Source: Taiwanofungus camphoratus
Lineage: Eukaryota; Basidiomycota; Agaricomycetes; Polyporales; Taiwanofungaceae
NCBI GenBank assembly: GCA_003999685.1
Contig: CP021221.1
Coordinates: forward strand, 1,984,001-2,048,000
DNA: 64,000 bases
Direction of reading: 5' to 3'
The position numbers and the translations under genes are program-made. The notes under the pieces are model-generated. The model was not told the DNA's origin and did not search any database. It worked only from the letters and a program-made list of their open reading frames with translations. Below, piece after piece: positions 34,247 to 48,200 of the stretch. Each line of letters opens with the position of its first letter. Position 1 is the first letter of the stretch.

Positions 34247-35412
34247 ATGACTCTCCCCGCTGCTGATGTTACTCATGGAACCCTTGTTTCGGACAGCCTT
34301 CAGAGGTTGAAATTGAGGGAACAGGTACTGGCCTCCCAATCTGAAGACGCTGATCCGCATGTCGAGGGCGAGCTTTCAGCGACACGAGGTGGGAATGACG
34401 AGCAGAACCAAGTGCTGCCATCTCCAAGTCTCAGTCGATCCGCATGGAGTCCTCATGCACGGGAGGGTTACGGCTTTCGCCCTCCTTCTGGGGTATCTAC
34501 ACCTCTGAATGCTCCGATCTCTGGCGTTGGAGCTAGCAGTCCTTTGCCTGATCCCAATGGTCTAGGCTGGCCTGGTAGGCATTTGTACCAATCTCTTCGT
34601 GCTTTAGCTATGTCTCACAGCAGTGACTCAGCTAAGTCAACCGTATCGAGGTTAAGTGCCACGCCTGCAGAGAAGCAGGCTCGCGAACAAAAATTAGCTG
34701 GTGCTGTTCGGACGATTCTGGAGTGCATCGGTGAGGATCCGGACAGGGAGGGCCTTGTTCGGACACCAGAGCGTTACGCACAGGCCCTCATGTGGATGAC
34801 TCGAGGATACGAAGAGCGTCTGGCAGGTACCAAGGACTTTGTACATTATCCACAGGGGTTCTCAACAGTGGTTTGCTGTGAACAGACGTCATCAACGATG
34901 CTGTCTTTGCAGAGGATCATGACGAGATGGTCATTGTTCGAGACATCGATATCTCAAGCTTATGTGAGCACCATCTAGTGCCATTCACGGGCAAAGTGAG
35001 TTCGCCGCAAACATGCTTCTGCGTGTGTCCCTAGTTGACGACGATAACCGTTCTAGATTGCAATAGCCTATATCCCGAACAACCTTGTCCTCGGCCTATC
35101 TAAATTGGCTCGCATCGCGGAGACATTCAGTCGTCGCTTGCAAGTTCAAGAACGCCTCACCAAGCAAATTGCTATTGCAGTACAGGAGGCAATCAAACCT
35201 CGTGGTGTTGCTGTCGTTATGGAAGCGACGTAAGTCTGAGCTACAGGCTCTGATGGGTATTTATTTATCATCACATTTGCAGTCACCTGTGTATGACCAT
35301 GCGGGGCGTTCAGAAGCCTGGCTCTATGACGGTCACTTCCTGCATGCTCGGATGTTTCCGAACACAACAGAAGACTAGGGAAGAATTCCTGACCCTTATC
35401 AAGGGACGCTAA
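34247..35412 (+). CDS. FOL2: GTP cyclohydrolase I, 330 aa
   Basis: Four exons: 34,247-34,826, 34,886-34,995, 35,057-35,229 and 35,283-35,412. The enzyme converts GTP to 7,8-dihydroneopterin triphosphate, the first step of folate and pterin synthesis, in the cytosol. The catalytic domain begins near residue 145 ([40 protein letters not shown]) and contains the zinc and active-site motifs [14 protein letters not shown] and [12 protein letters not shown]; the two Cys and the His ligand are intact. It ends FLTLIKGR. The first 140 residues are a low-complexity Ser/Pro-rich extension, as in other basidiomycete homologues. An upstream in-frame GTG exists, but ATG 34,247 is preferred. The gene converges on THO2, 215 bp between stops. 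Confidence 0.94.
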
Positions 35413-35627
35413 CTCATAAATGGCCCGTTCGTCTATAATGTATCGATTCAACTCAACCACGATTCAACTCACATCTGCCTGTATCATTCAATTCAACATT
35501 GCGCACATAACCTTATACTCAACTGGAGAACTTGGAGACCATTAGGGTTCAATACTACAGTAATAATTGATACAGGAAACAGTCAATAATATATGCTACA
35601 AACGGGATTGTTGCGAAACGTGTATGC

Positions 35628-38600
35628 TCAGTTGTTCCGGCCTGTGCGCGTTTTATCCGCGACTTGCGGGTCAATCGGTAGCAATTTTTTTGCCAGACCA
35701 TGAGTCGTTGGTCCGCTATTATAACGGTTGCGAATGATGCGTGGTCGCTTAGGCGGCTGAGAGCCTTGGTCAATGATACCAAGTCCATTGTCTCCAAAAT
35801 CTTGATCCCGGTCTGAACTATCAATCAGGATGGCATATTCTTTGCTAGTTTGAGCATTACTCACCTGACAAGGTTCGCTTCCTGCCACCGTCCCTATCAT
35901 CGTCCCGACTCGACGTATCGCCGTTGCGCTCGCCAATCGATTCGCCTCGATAGCTCGATGGTGCTTGCGGAAGAGAACGAGAAGTCTCTTTATCGCCTAT
36001 GCGAGCACGAAGGCTACCTCCAGCACCGGGCGCACCTCCTTCCAGGGGCTGCGATACGTTTCCAACATTTCCAGAAGATATACTGGTAGATGGGTGCAAT
36101 GAAGTGTCTCTTTGTGTTTTCCAATCTCGATCACGAGCCGATGTTGAGTCCGATTTGAGTCCTCGGCTGTCACCTGCTGCCATTGCGCGAGGAGCGGAAG
36201 GAGTCGTAGGAGGCAAAGACTTCGCAGAGGCTGGTCCTTCTGGTAAACGCCTGTCACCGAACTGTGGTGTCGGTTCAGTCTACAAAAGTGCTTGGAAAAC
36301 CAAACTCGCTCACATACCCTGGTATCAATGGACAGACCTCTGCTCTCATTCTCGGACGTATCACGATCTTTTCTCCGTCGTTCAGGATCTCGAGGTCTGT
36401 CGTGAGTCTCTTTCTCTGACGATCGACGATTTCTGTCTTCATGATGGCTCTCCTTGCGTGATGTCCGCTTAGAATTGCGGTCAGACTGTCAATAAAGATA
36501 AATAATGGCTCATGGTAATGCACATGCAACCCACCTCATCGTCAGTGGGCCTCCTTCTTTTGCCCAAGGCTTCATCACCGTGTAGTACATTGCGATGTCG
36601 GTTCGGATCAGGTCGAGTAGGAAGACCACGGTCGTCTGCGGAAGCTGTCGGTGTTGTCATCGCTGTTGTAGAGCCGCGGGTAATGCCATCTCTGTCCTTC
36701 CTGCTGTCGCGGTCGCGGTCTTTCTCATCTCGACGATGTCGGTCCCTATCCCTGTCGCGGTCACGATCCCGATCCCGTTCCTTATCCCGATCCCGGTCTC
36801 TGTCCCGATCCCGATCCTTCTCCCGGTCTCTGTCTCTATCACGTCCTCTCTCCCTATCACCATGCCTATCTCGTCCTCTCTCCCTGTCTCTCTCACTTTC
36901 CCTATCTCTATCGGCATCACGGGTGCTCCGCGTACTCCTGTCCGGTCGTGCATGAGTCGGGCCTTCACGACGCGAAATATCACGAGGTTCCTGACGACTG
37001 TCTCGATCTGTTCGCTTCTCATCGAAGCGATCACCATCGCCTAAGCCACGAGCAGAGCGGCGGCCACCGCTGGCACGGCTTTCTGCGCTGGCATTCCTAG
37101 TCCCCGGGCGACTTGAGGGTGATGGTGACCGCCGACGGGAAGACGGTGATGGACGACGAGAAGGCGGTGACCGGGGAATTTGTACACTTGACTGGCCACG
37201 AGATTCTGTTACAGGCTGCAGTAGATTTTCCTCAACCTTTTCCGACGGTGCACGAGACTGCTTTGCAGTTTCTCGAAGTTCTTGCGCTGACACAGTTTGA
37301 CTTGGTGTAGCAGGAGGAGGCATAGTCTGTGAGGAGTCCGCAACACCACCAGTATTCCCTGTTCGACTGCCTGGAGGTTGATTGGGCGCGGAGGGATGAG
37401 TTGCTTGAGCAGCTCGGAGAAGATCTTTCGTGGGAGTAGGACTGGACACACGATTCGGGCTCGCATTTGCTTCAGTGGATGTCAACGTAACGCGTGAAAC
37501 GTGGACTGCTGGCGGGATAGGTTGTATACCCTCGCGGGAGGGCGGGGAAAGAACATCTACATCCATCAGGTCCGACTTTGTCGTTCCCTTCATTTCATCT
37601 TCACCTCTGCTCTCTACAGTGTTTTTCATCTCGGTTCTTACCCTCTTTACTACCTCAGGACGGGGAATGCTGTTGATACTGGAACGATGAGAATTGGCAG
37701 TCACAGTGAAGTCGCAATAATACCTTTCCATGGCCAACTTAGTTGACGTAAGTGTCAAGCCAGGCCGCTCACCCGCCGCTTGTGATGGACCGTTAACGCT
37801 TGCTAACTGAGCTCGGGGCGCTGATGGAGTGGATGCTAGTGGTATATTAGGAGTTCGGCGAGTTTCAGATGGAGCTCCGGAGCCAGGACCTGTGGGTGGA
37901 GTGGCAGTACGAGCTTTGTCAATGCCATTTGTAGCAGGTTGCGATGGCTTCGCGGTAGAAACGGACGAAGCAGTAGCCTGAACCTGGGAGTGAGAAATAC
38001 CAAAACTTGCTTCATAATGAGCATACCTTAGGCATTGGTGCCATCCAGACCGCCTCCCGCTTCTTGAGGCTCGCCGAGTACCTGATCGAGAACTAGTTCA
38101 ACAGTCGGATTAACGAAGTCTATAGATATGACTCACGCCCTGCCTAATATCTTGAGATCGCCGCGGTCCTCCTTCTCTAAGAAGCGCTCCATCGCCACAT
38201 TCAAATTACTTCCAGCCCACTCGTTGACTGCGGCCACAGGAAAGACAGGAAGAATCTCTTTTAGAACGATGATGGCGTTGTACACATGCATAAATTCGCT
38301 GGTTTCGATGCAATCCAGCAAGCACTATGGCGGGCAACATAAGCTTGAAACTAATATGATGAAACTTTACTTACTTTACAGAGTTTCCGATGCCATTTGC
38401 GGACAATCATCTTGAAATCTTGCCAGGTTATAATATCCTCAGCAGTAATAGTAGTCTTGGAGGACCAGCGGCGCTGGAATCCAGGGAGATATATAGTCTT
38501 ACCCCCACTCTTAGTGCGATTCTCCTGCAGGAACAACTGCTCGTCTTGGAACCACTTTGACAATTCAGTCAAAATTCCCAAGAGGAAACGTCCTTCACGT

Positions 38601-41600
38601 TATTGTCAGTCGCATGTCGAGAGAAAGGCGAAGCGTTCCTACCATAGTTTCTAGCTTCATATTCACTGCAGGAAAATACAACAACTTTTACGTGATCACC
38701 CAAAATCTGATGAACGCCGCAGCATCAGCACAAGTAAGAGATTTAGATGCACAAATGTCACACCTTATCATAACACATTAGAGTAGAAAACCCAGGTGTT
38801 CCTTGCATATGTATGACTTTGATGAATTGTGCACAGAAGTCTGCGTCCATGGGCGACAGAAGAGAACGTGGTTGTAAACAGTGTTCAATCAATGACGACG
38901 CGAGGACAGCAGCCTTAGGGCCTAGAAGAATGCGCGTGTCAAGACTACAATAGATTAGGAGGAATGCAAGCATACCATGAGCGAACCAATGTTGTTTTTC
39001 GCGAACAAGACGTTTAATCGTGAAGACGCGTGCCGCTGTCTGCTCCTTCAACTCTTGACCTAGCATGTTCACAAACATGTTATACCGATTGCGCTTATCC
39101 CGGTGCGTGTAAGCTGCTTGCCGCTTTGCTCTATCTGGCGAACGGTCAGCCGCAATGTACTGAGAGTCCTCTTGACGACTCAGAGTGCGCAACACAGCAC
39201 ATTCCTCATCGTATTTTGCAGCGGGAGGCGCGAGGTCGTAGGTGGACAATTGCCAAAACGTCAGATAAAATCCAGGTCTAGCGCAACAGTCGATCAGAAG
39301 ATACCATATTTGAAGTCAGGATAATCCTACCCGATAACTTCAGCGGCATTCCCAGGTGCAATCTTTTTCACCTGCTCGAGATAAGGATAAAGTTCCGGTA
39401 ACCATGGATTCTATGACCCTGGACTGAGTAAAAAGCGTTCTCATCCAGCAAGAACATTACCTCACCTCTGGTGTAGGAGAGTTTCCCGTATTCTGGCCCT
39501 CCGGAAGCGCCTCCATCGACGCATCTGTTGTCTGTGTCTCTGTCAAAGCGGCTCTGACATCTGTGGTTGGTTCGCCGCTCGTCATCGTGTCACCGGCGCC
39601 AGGAGAAGCTACGCGAGAGCCATTGATATTGGGTTCACGCTTGGCGGTCAAGGCAGCCTTGAGCCGTTTCTCCGCTTCTTCACTTGCCACTCGTTCTTTC
39701 TCTTGCATTGCTAGTGCAGCGGACTAATGTAAGAGTTTCAATCGGCATGTACAATGAAGATAGGATGAAAAACATACCAGTAATGCACCATTCAACATCG
39801 GTCGAATGATTTGCATGCAGATTGGAGCGCAAATACCATACTTCTCACTCAGTTCCGTTAAAGAAGGCAGCACTCTCTGAGCATAGTCTTGCGGTGAAAT
39901 GACGGACGGCGAAGTCAACAGATCAAGGTATTGGAGTAAGACTCCGTGCGTCTGACTGGGGCATCAACATACTAATAGGCCGAGCATGCGGAGATCTTAC
40001 TGACAGTGTCATACAAACTGGCAAGCGATTTGAGATAGGCATTAGGAGCTTGGAAAACGCAAGATTGTCGTTGTTGGGCAACCTGGATCAATAATGGCAA
40101 AGCAAGTGATGATTCCAACAGCGACCTTCCCAGTCTCTGAGGGCCCTTCAATACAGCGTCACTAGGATCTAGACGCGCCCCTCGAGTGGATGATGCTACT
40201 GCCTCTATACGAAGAGTGGGTCCACCGGCCATCGCAGCGACCTGTGAGTCGGATAGACTCGGCAACGGCTCGATCCCGGCCATTTTCCAAATCAACTCTC
40301 GAAGCACGATGATCTCAGTGGTCTGTCCATTATGGAGCTGATGTACAATATACTTGAGAAGAGGGGTCAAATCGGCGCTATACCGACGGAACAGCATGCC
40401 AATGAATGCAGCAAGACCTGCAAATGTTTCAGAGAACGTTCAGGTAGTCAATGTATGGTACCTACTTTGCAACCAATCCGACGTGTTCACACCATCATCT
40501 TTTACACGGTCTTTGTTGGGATTAGCCAAGGCATCCAGAACAACGAACACAAGGACATCAAAGCCCATGATTGTCACGTAGTTTAGTGCCTGTATGATCA
40601 CACCAGCAAGATTGTCGTACGCCATGATCTGGTTCACAGCGTTGGTGAAAAAAATACACGGATTCGAATGTGCCAATTTTGCGACCGTCCCGGAGAGTGT
40701 GTCGATGGTGTTATGGGATAAACGACGCAATATACCCTTGGATTCACGATCCGATTGGACCTCACGCACCCGCAATTCCGGATGCGACTTGTACGTTCTC
40801 GTTTTCCATTCACCATAGAGTTTCCACCGGAGTGTGGTCTCATATTGTCGTATAATATTCCATACCTCCACCGTACAGACAGCATTCCCACGGATGAGTG
40901 GAAGCGCTGGAAGAAGATACAGGCGTAAGACCTTGAACCAGAACATCCGGATAGGGTGTTCAGGGTCGGGAGAGCCCATGGGCTTCTTCGTCTCAGGGTC
41001 GACATTCACCTATCAAGTATGATTGAATATACTTCACATATATACAACCGAGGATTTCACATACCGTTTGCGCTAAATGTACGCGGCCAAGACGCAGAAA
41101 TTTCGTTAAATAGGATGGATCGCGAGAAACATGCAATCCGACAAAGTGCATCAGAGGTTCGATGACATCGACGAGGTCATCCAATGACGAGCAAACCGGT
41201 ACTCGCTCAACCCAGTCGGGGAAGAAGAAGACGAAATCGACAGCACTGGTGCTGGGAGGCGTCGGTGCCCACAGTGTAAGGTGAGGTCTTCGCTCAGGAG
41301 CCGGAATCACGCCAGTCGACCCAAAACGTGCACGAGCCTGCGTGAAACTATGGCTCTTCTCTTTGGTGTTGATGGTAGAATCATACAAGGACGACACAGA
41401 ATGCTTCAGCACACGAATCATCAGATCAGCAATTTCCGGAAACGCGTCGACCACCCAGGGAGACTTCGATAGAATAGCGACTGCTGGTCTCAGAGCCCCG
41501 ACTGCAAGCAATGCATTCAGAAGTCCGACTTTTTGGTTTGGTACCTTGGAGAGCCCGCTGGCTTTCGTCGGTTCTGGCGCTGCCGAAGATCGCGTCTTGG

Positions 41601-43430
41601 TACCTGTACCAGATTCCAGAGGCGCAGCCATTGCAAGCTGACTGATCTTTGCCCCAGCTATTCTAGACTCGACGTTAGCCAAATAATCGTTGTGCCAATC
41701 AGCCATCCTGTCATCTGCTGGCGTAATCTGCAAAACCGATATTATGAATTGAGAACTGGACAGAACAAGGCTCCCGGATACACTCACGTGGGGGTAAAGA
41801 TCCTCGGGGGAAATGAAACCCTCCCGGATGAGAATAGCTGCCATAAGATACAAGTTCTTTGGAGTAGTTTCGCTCGCCTCTGTGAACTGGGCCAAAGTTA
41901 ATAACATGCTGCTCCAATGAGAGACATCTCGTACCTGGTAATGACTGAACTTAAACCCTAAAACTTGTGCAAGCACCCGAGAATTGCTACCTTGTGATGA
42001 TGGAGGCAATGTCGCCGCACCCAGTACACCAGAAGGGTCCTCCGCTAATGAAAGGACTTCATCAAGTGACTTGCCTCGGAAACGATCGACATCAGGCTCC
42101 ACCGCCATCGTTTCCTCGCCGCGGCGTTTGATAGACCTTTTGGGATGAAGGATCCACGGTGAGAAAGACAAGAACGCGACGAAGAAGCTATGATGAGTCG
42201 CAAGATGAGTTGAGAAAACATCGAGGATTATGTCCAGCGCGCGATTGGGATCGAGGTCGAAGTAGCCGATCAGGCCTACTACCCGTTCCCATGCTGGACG
42301 GGCGCGGGCTTCTATTGCGTCCAGAGATTCCACAGGGTGGCCATTAGCAGACGAATGTGATGGTCCTATGCAGCTTGTTAGCTCAGTTACAAGCTTGCTG
42401 TAGCCCTCAGATTGTTCGCGAAGCAGGTTAAACTTGTTCTGCTTGTAACTGCACCGAGGTTATTGACACCAAGTCTGACGGATGGGAACGGATAAGATCA
42501 CTCACAAAAGGCCTGTCCTGGTGCGGATCTCTTTCCTGTCAAAGGTAGTCTTGTCTGCAATGAGTCCAGCATTAGCAATGAGGTTGATGTCGAGTCTTTC
42601 TCTGCAGACATCCGCATCCAGAATCCTGATTGACTACAGGTGAAACGTTATTATGGTATCGTACAGAAGCCGCGATCTCAGGTACTCACCAGGAGTCGTC
42701 TGATCAGGATAGTCAGCGTTTCCTTGTCCAGCTCAGCATTCTGCTTCGCCTTGAGCACCTTTTCCAAAGTGGCAGACAGCGCCGCTTCCCCTGCCGGCCC
42801 ACTCCCACCACTGACGGCGGGACTAGCCGAATTCGGACTACCTTGCTCTGCATTGGCGAGCGCGAACTTGGTATCCGCGAGAATCTCTTCAAGTTCGGAG
42901 TCGACTGACCACACAACATCGACAAGTATCTCCCCTAATGCGATAACATTGGAAGACTTGCTGTTGACCAGAGACGAGGAGGGAAGACGTTCGACGACAG
43001 ACTGTACGAAGGCGACGAACGCGTCAATTGCCAGCCATTTCTTTGGCGACCAGCTCAGGAGAGTGGAGACAACCAAAGTATGATAGACTGTCGTGAGCAG
43101 ATCGTTGCACCCCGGATCCGAGGGATTTGAGTGCGAAGCGGCGATGAAGTTACGGCTGGTGCCAGAGGTACATGAGCATTGTCCAATAGCATAAACATTG
43201 ATACGACTACCATTCAGTATCACCCGCACATTCCCATTTAGCGAGACATTTCTGGACGGTGTCAACGACGTCCATACGATAGAGAGGTGGTTAGCAAGTG
43301 TAGGCTGGAAGCTAGTAGAGTCAGTAGTGTCGATGCTATTGTGGCGTGCGGTGAAGGACAAGGCCTTGTTGTTTCGTGTTTTGCGACGCCCACTTGGACG
43401 CCACAACGCTACCTCGCCGGCTCCTCGCAT
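35628..43430 (-). CDS. THO2: THO complex subunit 2 (mRNA export), many exons
   Basis: A minus-strand gene of about 7.8 kb. THO2 is the scaffold of the THO/TREX complex that couples transcription elongation to mRNP assembly and export in the nucleus. Family blocks in order: DVCRERLDINLIAN (around 42.55 kb), a LLREQSEGYSKLVTELTS-like segment (42.4 kb), SLDAIEARARPAWERVVGLI and FDLDPNRALDIILDVFS (42.3 kb), PENLYLMAAILIREGF, HNDYLANVESRIAG (41.7 kb), then FMHVYNAIIVLKEILPVFP and EERGDLKILGRA-type motif (38.2 kb). The C-terminal 500 residues are disordered, Ser/Arg-rich, with a long run of Arg-Asp repeats near 36.7-36.9 kb. Last exons resolved: 36,535 upwards, 36,318-36,485, 35,865-36,261 and 35,628-35,812. 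The full exon list was not worked out. Start at 43,430 is likely but not proven. Confidence 0.9.
36700..36910 (-). repeat. Arg-Asp codon repeat within THO2
   Basis: Imperfect hexanucleotide runs (GAT/GAC with CGG/CGA units) encode a long alternating Arg-Asp tract interrupted by Lys-Glu and His. It lies in the disordered tail of THO2. The opposite strand gives a spurious Ser-Arg/Ser-Leu open frame. Length polymorphism is likely. Confidence 0.8.
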
Positions 43431-45207
43431 TTTTGCTTAATCCTCAGATCTAACGTATCTAGTACCCTTAACCTCGTCGCGCTTTGGAGACTGTGTTTCT
43501 GCGGCAAAATCTCAAGATGCTGTTCCATTCCGGAAGGGCAAGGGACTGTCGAATCTCGAACATTGCGGACAAGTACCACCCGATTGCGTGTGCGGTGTAG
43601 CATAGTTTGTATATACCAGTGGTCATTTCGCTCGATCAACGGTGACATTACCATGGCTCGCGTCTCTGACATTTATCTGCTTGCAAGGGTGTATGGTCCC
43701 TGATGGCTCTTCAACTTCAAATATTCGTATGTTGTTGTTTGCGAACGGGATCCGTGTGCTTGCCCGCGTTTAAACCCTTGATGTCTGACGACACAAAGGC
43801 TTTGGACCCGTCACACCCAGGCTTGCTGATCAAAAGGCATAGCCCCTTGCTCGACGACTTGCTTCACTGTGCATGTCTTGCATGCATGGTTGTGCCATGT
43901 ATTTACCCAGTAAACATCATGCAATATGTATCGTGATCACCGATAGACCATTGTCTGTCGGCGTGTAAGGCTTGTCTGTTAGCTTTGCTCACAGTCATCT
44001 GCGTCTTGAAACTGGAAGCTGGAAGGCTTGGATACTTAAATTTTGGCGTTCTGTATAAGCCTGGTGTCTTCTAGATCGGGGTTTCGCTTATTGTATTGGC
44101 CTGTGAAAAGAGATGAGCCAATCAGCGCGGCTGATGAAGCTGTGATTGGTGAAAAGTGGCTTCCCACGCCCGTCATCACACTAGGCGACAAATCAGACGG
44201 AAGACCAGGACACGGTACTTATACTTACCGCGACTGGCCATACCCAGTACCTCTCCTTCACATTGAGGGCATTCGATGCGACTATAGACGCATCCTCACG
44301 GCTCCATTGCCCTACACAGCCGTCCTGGCCATTACTTTCGAACTGCTATGCTTGTCATGTTTCTCCTGTCGTTCTTTGGCGCTGTCGTCCTATGCTGTCT
44401 CTTCTTCCAGTCAGTCTGGGGATCGATCACCGCGGGAGATGATGTCCTCGACGCGCACGAAGCTGGCATCGCTTTAGTAGCTTCTCGTGCGTACCATACC
44501 CAATATCTATCGCTGTCTGGTGACATTGTGCTCTAGGCACGCCATTTCGTGAAACAGGCCCACCCGCTTGTATGGCAAAACTCATCATGTTGAGACACAA
44601 GGTGACTTCATCTGGTCTTCCATATCTGCAACGTCAGATTTCTGACTGCCCGAAGCTCAGATTCATCAGGACACCCGGAGACGATATAGCTCTAGCCGCG
44701 CTCGTCAGGCGTCGCGCACATACAATCCTACTTCTTTTCGACCTTCCCGCGACATTCGTTGTGACGCTCCTTGGATACGGTTGGGGAGGGCACGCGGAAA
44801 ACAAAACTACTAATCGGAGAGTTTGTACCTCTGATGCTACAATCATCTATACCCCAAACCCATTATACCTACGTTGTGAGTTTTCACATATTGGCTGCAT
44901 TCAGCCATCATGCTTGAAGATCCCTAGCTGGGTAAGTCCTACACACGGCATTGGCATACTTTGATTGCAGATCGAACCTCAGTCGACTGCTACTCCAAAG
45001 ATTTTGTGTGCGCTTAACATGGCGACAGTTAATGTAGGATCATATTGTGTGATCACCATGACAAGGAAGTCTCGAAGAGTTTGAACATCATATATGTGAA
45101 CAAGACGGAAAATAATCATATTGCAGCCATAACTTGCGAATACATGATGTTCTTGCTATACAAAACTGTAGTAGATTGTCCGTAACATTGCCGTGAGGAT
45201 CGTAAGC
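43431..45207. other. 1.8-kb stretch with no secure gene
   Basis: Between the THO2 start and the MRC1 stop several short frames exist, but none shows a known domain. The best candidate is described separately at 44,348. I see no tRNA, no terminal repeats and no LTR. It should contain the THO2 promoter near 43.43-43.7 kb. Confidence 0.4.
44348..44930 (+). CDS. Possible small membrane or secreted protein (hypothetical)
   Basis: ATG at 44,348 opens a frame beginning with a strong hydrophobic segment (MLVMFLLSFFGAVVLCCLFF) that could be a signal anchor or cleaved signal peptide. A 50-nt candidate intron at 44,487-44,536 (GTGCGT...CTCTAG) keeps frame into PFRETGPPACMAKLIMLRHK. A second intron is possible from GTGACT at about 44,606. 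No family is recognised and the 3' end is undefined. Low-quality candidate; it may be an expressed small protein or chance. Confidence 0.25.
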
Positions 45208-48200
45208 TCAGTCGCGGAATTTACCGCGTCTGCTGGTAGACACAGCTGATAGTGCGCTGCTTGTCTTCGCCAATTTCGCCGGCTGCCTCATAGTGCCAGA
45301 CGACCTAAGATGCGGATGCTGCCCGGTGGTAGATCCACCCCCAGCTTTCCGTTTGCCATGTCCCGTCACAGCAGACACGCCCATCGAACGTCCTCTACCG
45401 ACAGTTCGCGACAAGCGCTCGGCCTTTGCCCAAGTTTGCATGCGAGCACGCGTTTGTTCGTCGTCTCCGTTTGGGGCCTTCGGCAGCTAATGAACATCGT
45501 CAGAAAAGTATCTTCAATTTACATGTCTTGACGTACCTCGAAGTGAGCATCCCAGTCGGTTGGCCGACGAGGGGCAGGCTTGGACGAAGTCCGAACTTCC
45601 TTAACAGCAAGGATCTCTTCTTCGTCCAAGCTGGCGTCCATCCAAGAAACGTCGTGAGGGTTGAACACAGGTTGAGCCTTCGAACGAGAGTCATGAGGAA
45701 AACTGCAAACCAGCTCGGGGAAGAACCAACCTTCTCTTGTGCAACTTCGCGAAGTTGGGCACGGACCTCTGCTGCGGATACAATCTCTGGCTCTTCATCC
45801 AGACTTTGCTCTTCCCCGACGAGTGTCTCCTCATCCTGGTTCAGAATCGCAAAATCTTCCTCGTCATCGAGGTCCGCACGATATTCTCTAACAAAGGCAG
45901 CGGTCTCTGGGTTGTTCTCTGCAGCATATGTCAGATCTCGCTCGTGTACAAAAATGCAATCAGCATCCCACCTAGTTCTTCTAGACTGTCACCCTCGATC
46001 CTGCGCTTCTTGTTGAATGTTCGTCGCACCTCCTTCGCCCCCTCATCGTCGGAATCGGACTCGCTATCCTCGAAGCCGACGCCCCGATCACGTCTTTTGC
46101 TCCTCAACTTTCCTTCTGTAGCATCGCGGTGAACTTTCTCGAGCTCTCGGTCATCTTCCTCCTGATGCTCTCTGGTGCAAGGTAATATTGAGTGAACATT
46201 GATTCATACGAAAAATAGCGGGTATGACCGACCTGACTTTCTCCAGAACAGCGTTGTGAGCCAGTGTCTTCTCATCCATGGCGGTGTCATCCACAAGCTC
46301 AGCCAATGTCTGATCCTGATTTTCGTCATCACTTTCTTCGTCGTCGTTTCCCTTAAGACCTCCAAAGCCCATCATAGCATCATCGTCGGATTCCTCTGCC
46401 TCGCCTTGAACGAACTCGGACTTCTCCAGCTTTCTTCCGGTCTTGGCAAACTTGACACGCGACGATTGGCGAAGACGGTCAAATGCATTCTTCGGTTTGC
46501 TAGGACTGGGGGAACTACTCGAGTAACGTCGCTCAGAGGTGTCACTCTTAGCAGGTGACAGTCGCCGCCTGTTCAAGCGCATTCTCGGCTGCGAACCGAG
46601 TGCGTCCAACTCTACGTCGAAGTCTAAAGCAGCAAGGGGACGTCTTTCAGACGAGGGAGGAACCAAAGTGATTTGCGACGTCTCAGCCACTTGGGTAGGT
46701 GACCTCACCCGGTATAATTCAGGATTGGCAAGGCTTGGTCGCGTCTGGGTCAGGAAGCTGGTTGACAGGAGACACTGATCAGATCAGTCGTATAAACAGC
46801 AACAATTGATAATCCTACCCGTTCTCGTCGACATAGAGCTGAGACTTCTTATCAGACCTACGGTTTAATTCCTCCGCAAGATAGCCTTGTTCTTTCTCAA
46901 AGATGTCATCCGCCTTTTGGCGCAGTTTTTCACTGACTTCGAGCGCCGGCTGAAGACCGACATCCAGTGTTAATGCCAGACTACTACTTTGCTCGAGATC
47001 TCTCATACGATCGCACCCAGTTCGTGCCTGATCAAAGTAGAGGTCAGTACAGCATACTAGCTAACCAACCTTGCACTAACGGTCTGTTGACTGAAGAATT
47101 CTGACAAGTCACCGCTTTTAAGAACAGTCACTGCCTTAAGCGACTCTGTATGGACAGGATCAGCGCTAGAGCCGAAGAACTCAGAAAATCCAGATTGCAT
47201 GGAATCGACCGCCTCCACCCCACTGGATTGCTCGTTCCCCCGCTTATCATCCTTGTTCAAGGCCGCGAACTTTGATGAATCCGCTGTAAGTGATTCTCCA
47301 AATTCTAATCGACGCGGTGCAGTAGGGAAGGCAAAGGGGTCATCCGCATCGACCTCTTCTGTGGGAAGATCCTGTAATGGCACACGATGGTCTTCAGGCG
47401 GCGTGCTCTCCATCGGCAACCTGTCATCGACATCTTGTTCCACAGAGACGGAAAATGATGACCTTCTATCCATGTCCGAGCTGAACAAACCCCTTCCGGT
47501 GCGACCCATTGAAGGCCTTCGCGCTAGCAGTGGCTGTACTCGAATAGCTGTGTTCTCTTTATCTTCGCCTCTGTCAAACATGAACCGCATGTCATTTTCT
47601 TTGTCGGTTCCATCTTCTGTGTGTTCTTCAGACGATGCTGGAGATCTCCAATGGTTCGGAGCAAAGGTTTCTCCACGATCGCTGGGAGAGGTTGGCTGGG
47701 CCTCGACGATCAATGATGTATCAGGAACCAATATCTTCCCATAAGGCTGAGGTGGTGGGCTGTCATATTGATCATCCTCGTCATCCGAGCGAATGGTGAC
47801 GAGTAGACGTGCACCCAGACGCTTGGCTCGACGGTGAGGAATCAACCTCCTTTCCGCTTCATAATCATCGACATCATCCATTGACATAGATTGATCCATG
47901 ACTCCTATTCCATTGGGTCCACATAGACCGACTCCGGCTTCGAGCCCGCTGGCCGCGTCAGCGCCCTGGTCGCTGTGATCGTCTCCCTCCTGACTTTCTT
48001 GGTAGTCTGAATCTTCGTCTTCTACGTTCACCGCAGCCGGAACTGTCGATTTGCCTCTCGATACTAATAATGCAAGCATTTGTCTTGTCCTTTCTTCTGC
48101 ATCCTGCTGACTTTCTCCCGGTTTCACTTTGATCTTGCCACCTTTTCTCGTCCATTCCTCTTCCTTTTCCCTGATGGTCTTTTCGGCTTCTTTCCCCACA

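Noticed and set aside
36512-37044. Plus-strand Ser-Arg-rich open frames resembling an SR splicing protein
   Set aside because: They are the antisense of the Arg-Asp repeat of THO2, whose minus-strand exons are in continuous phase.
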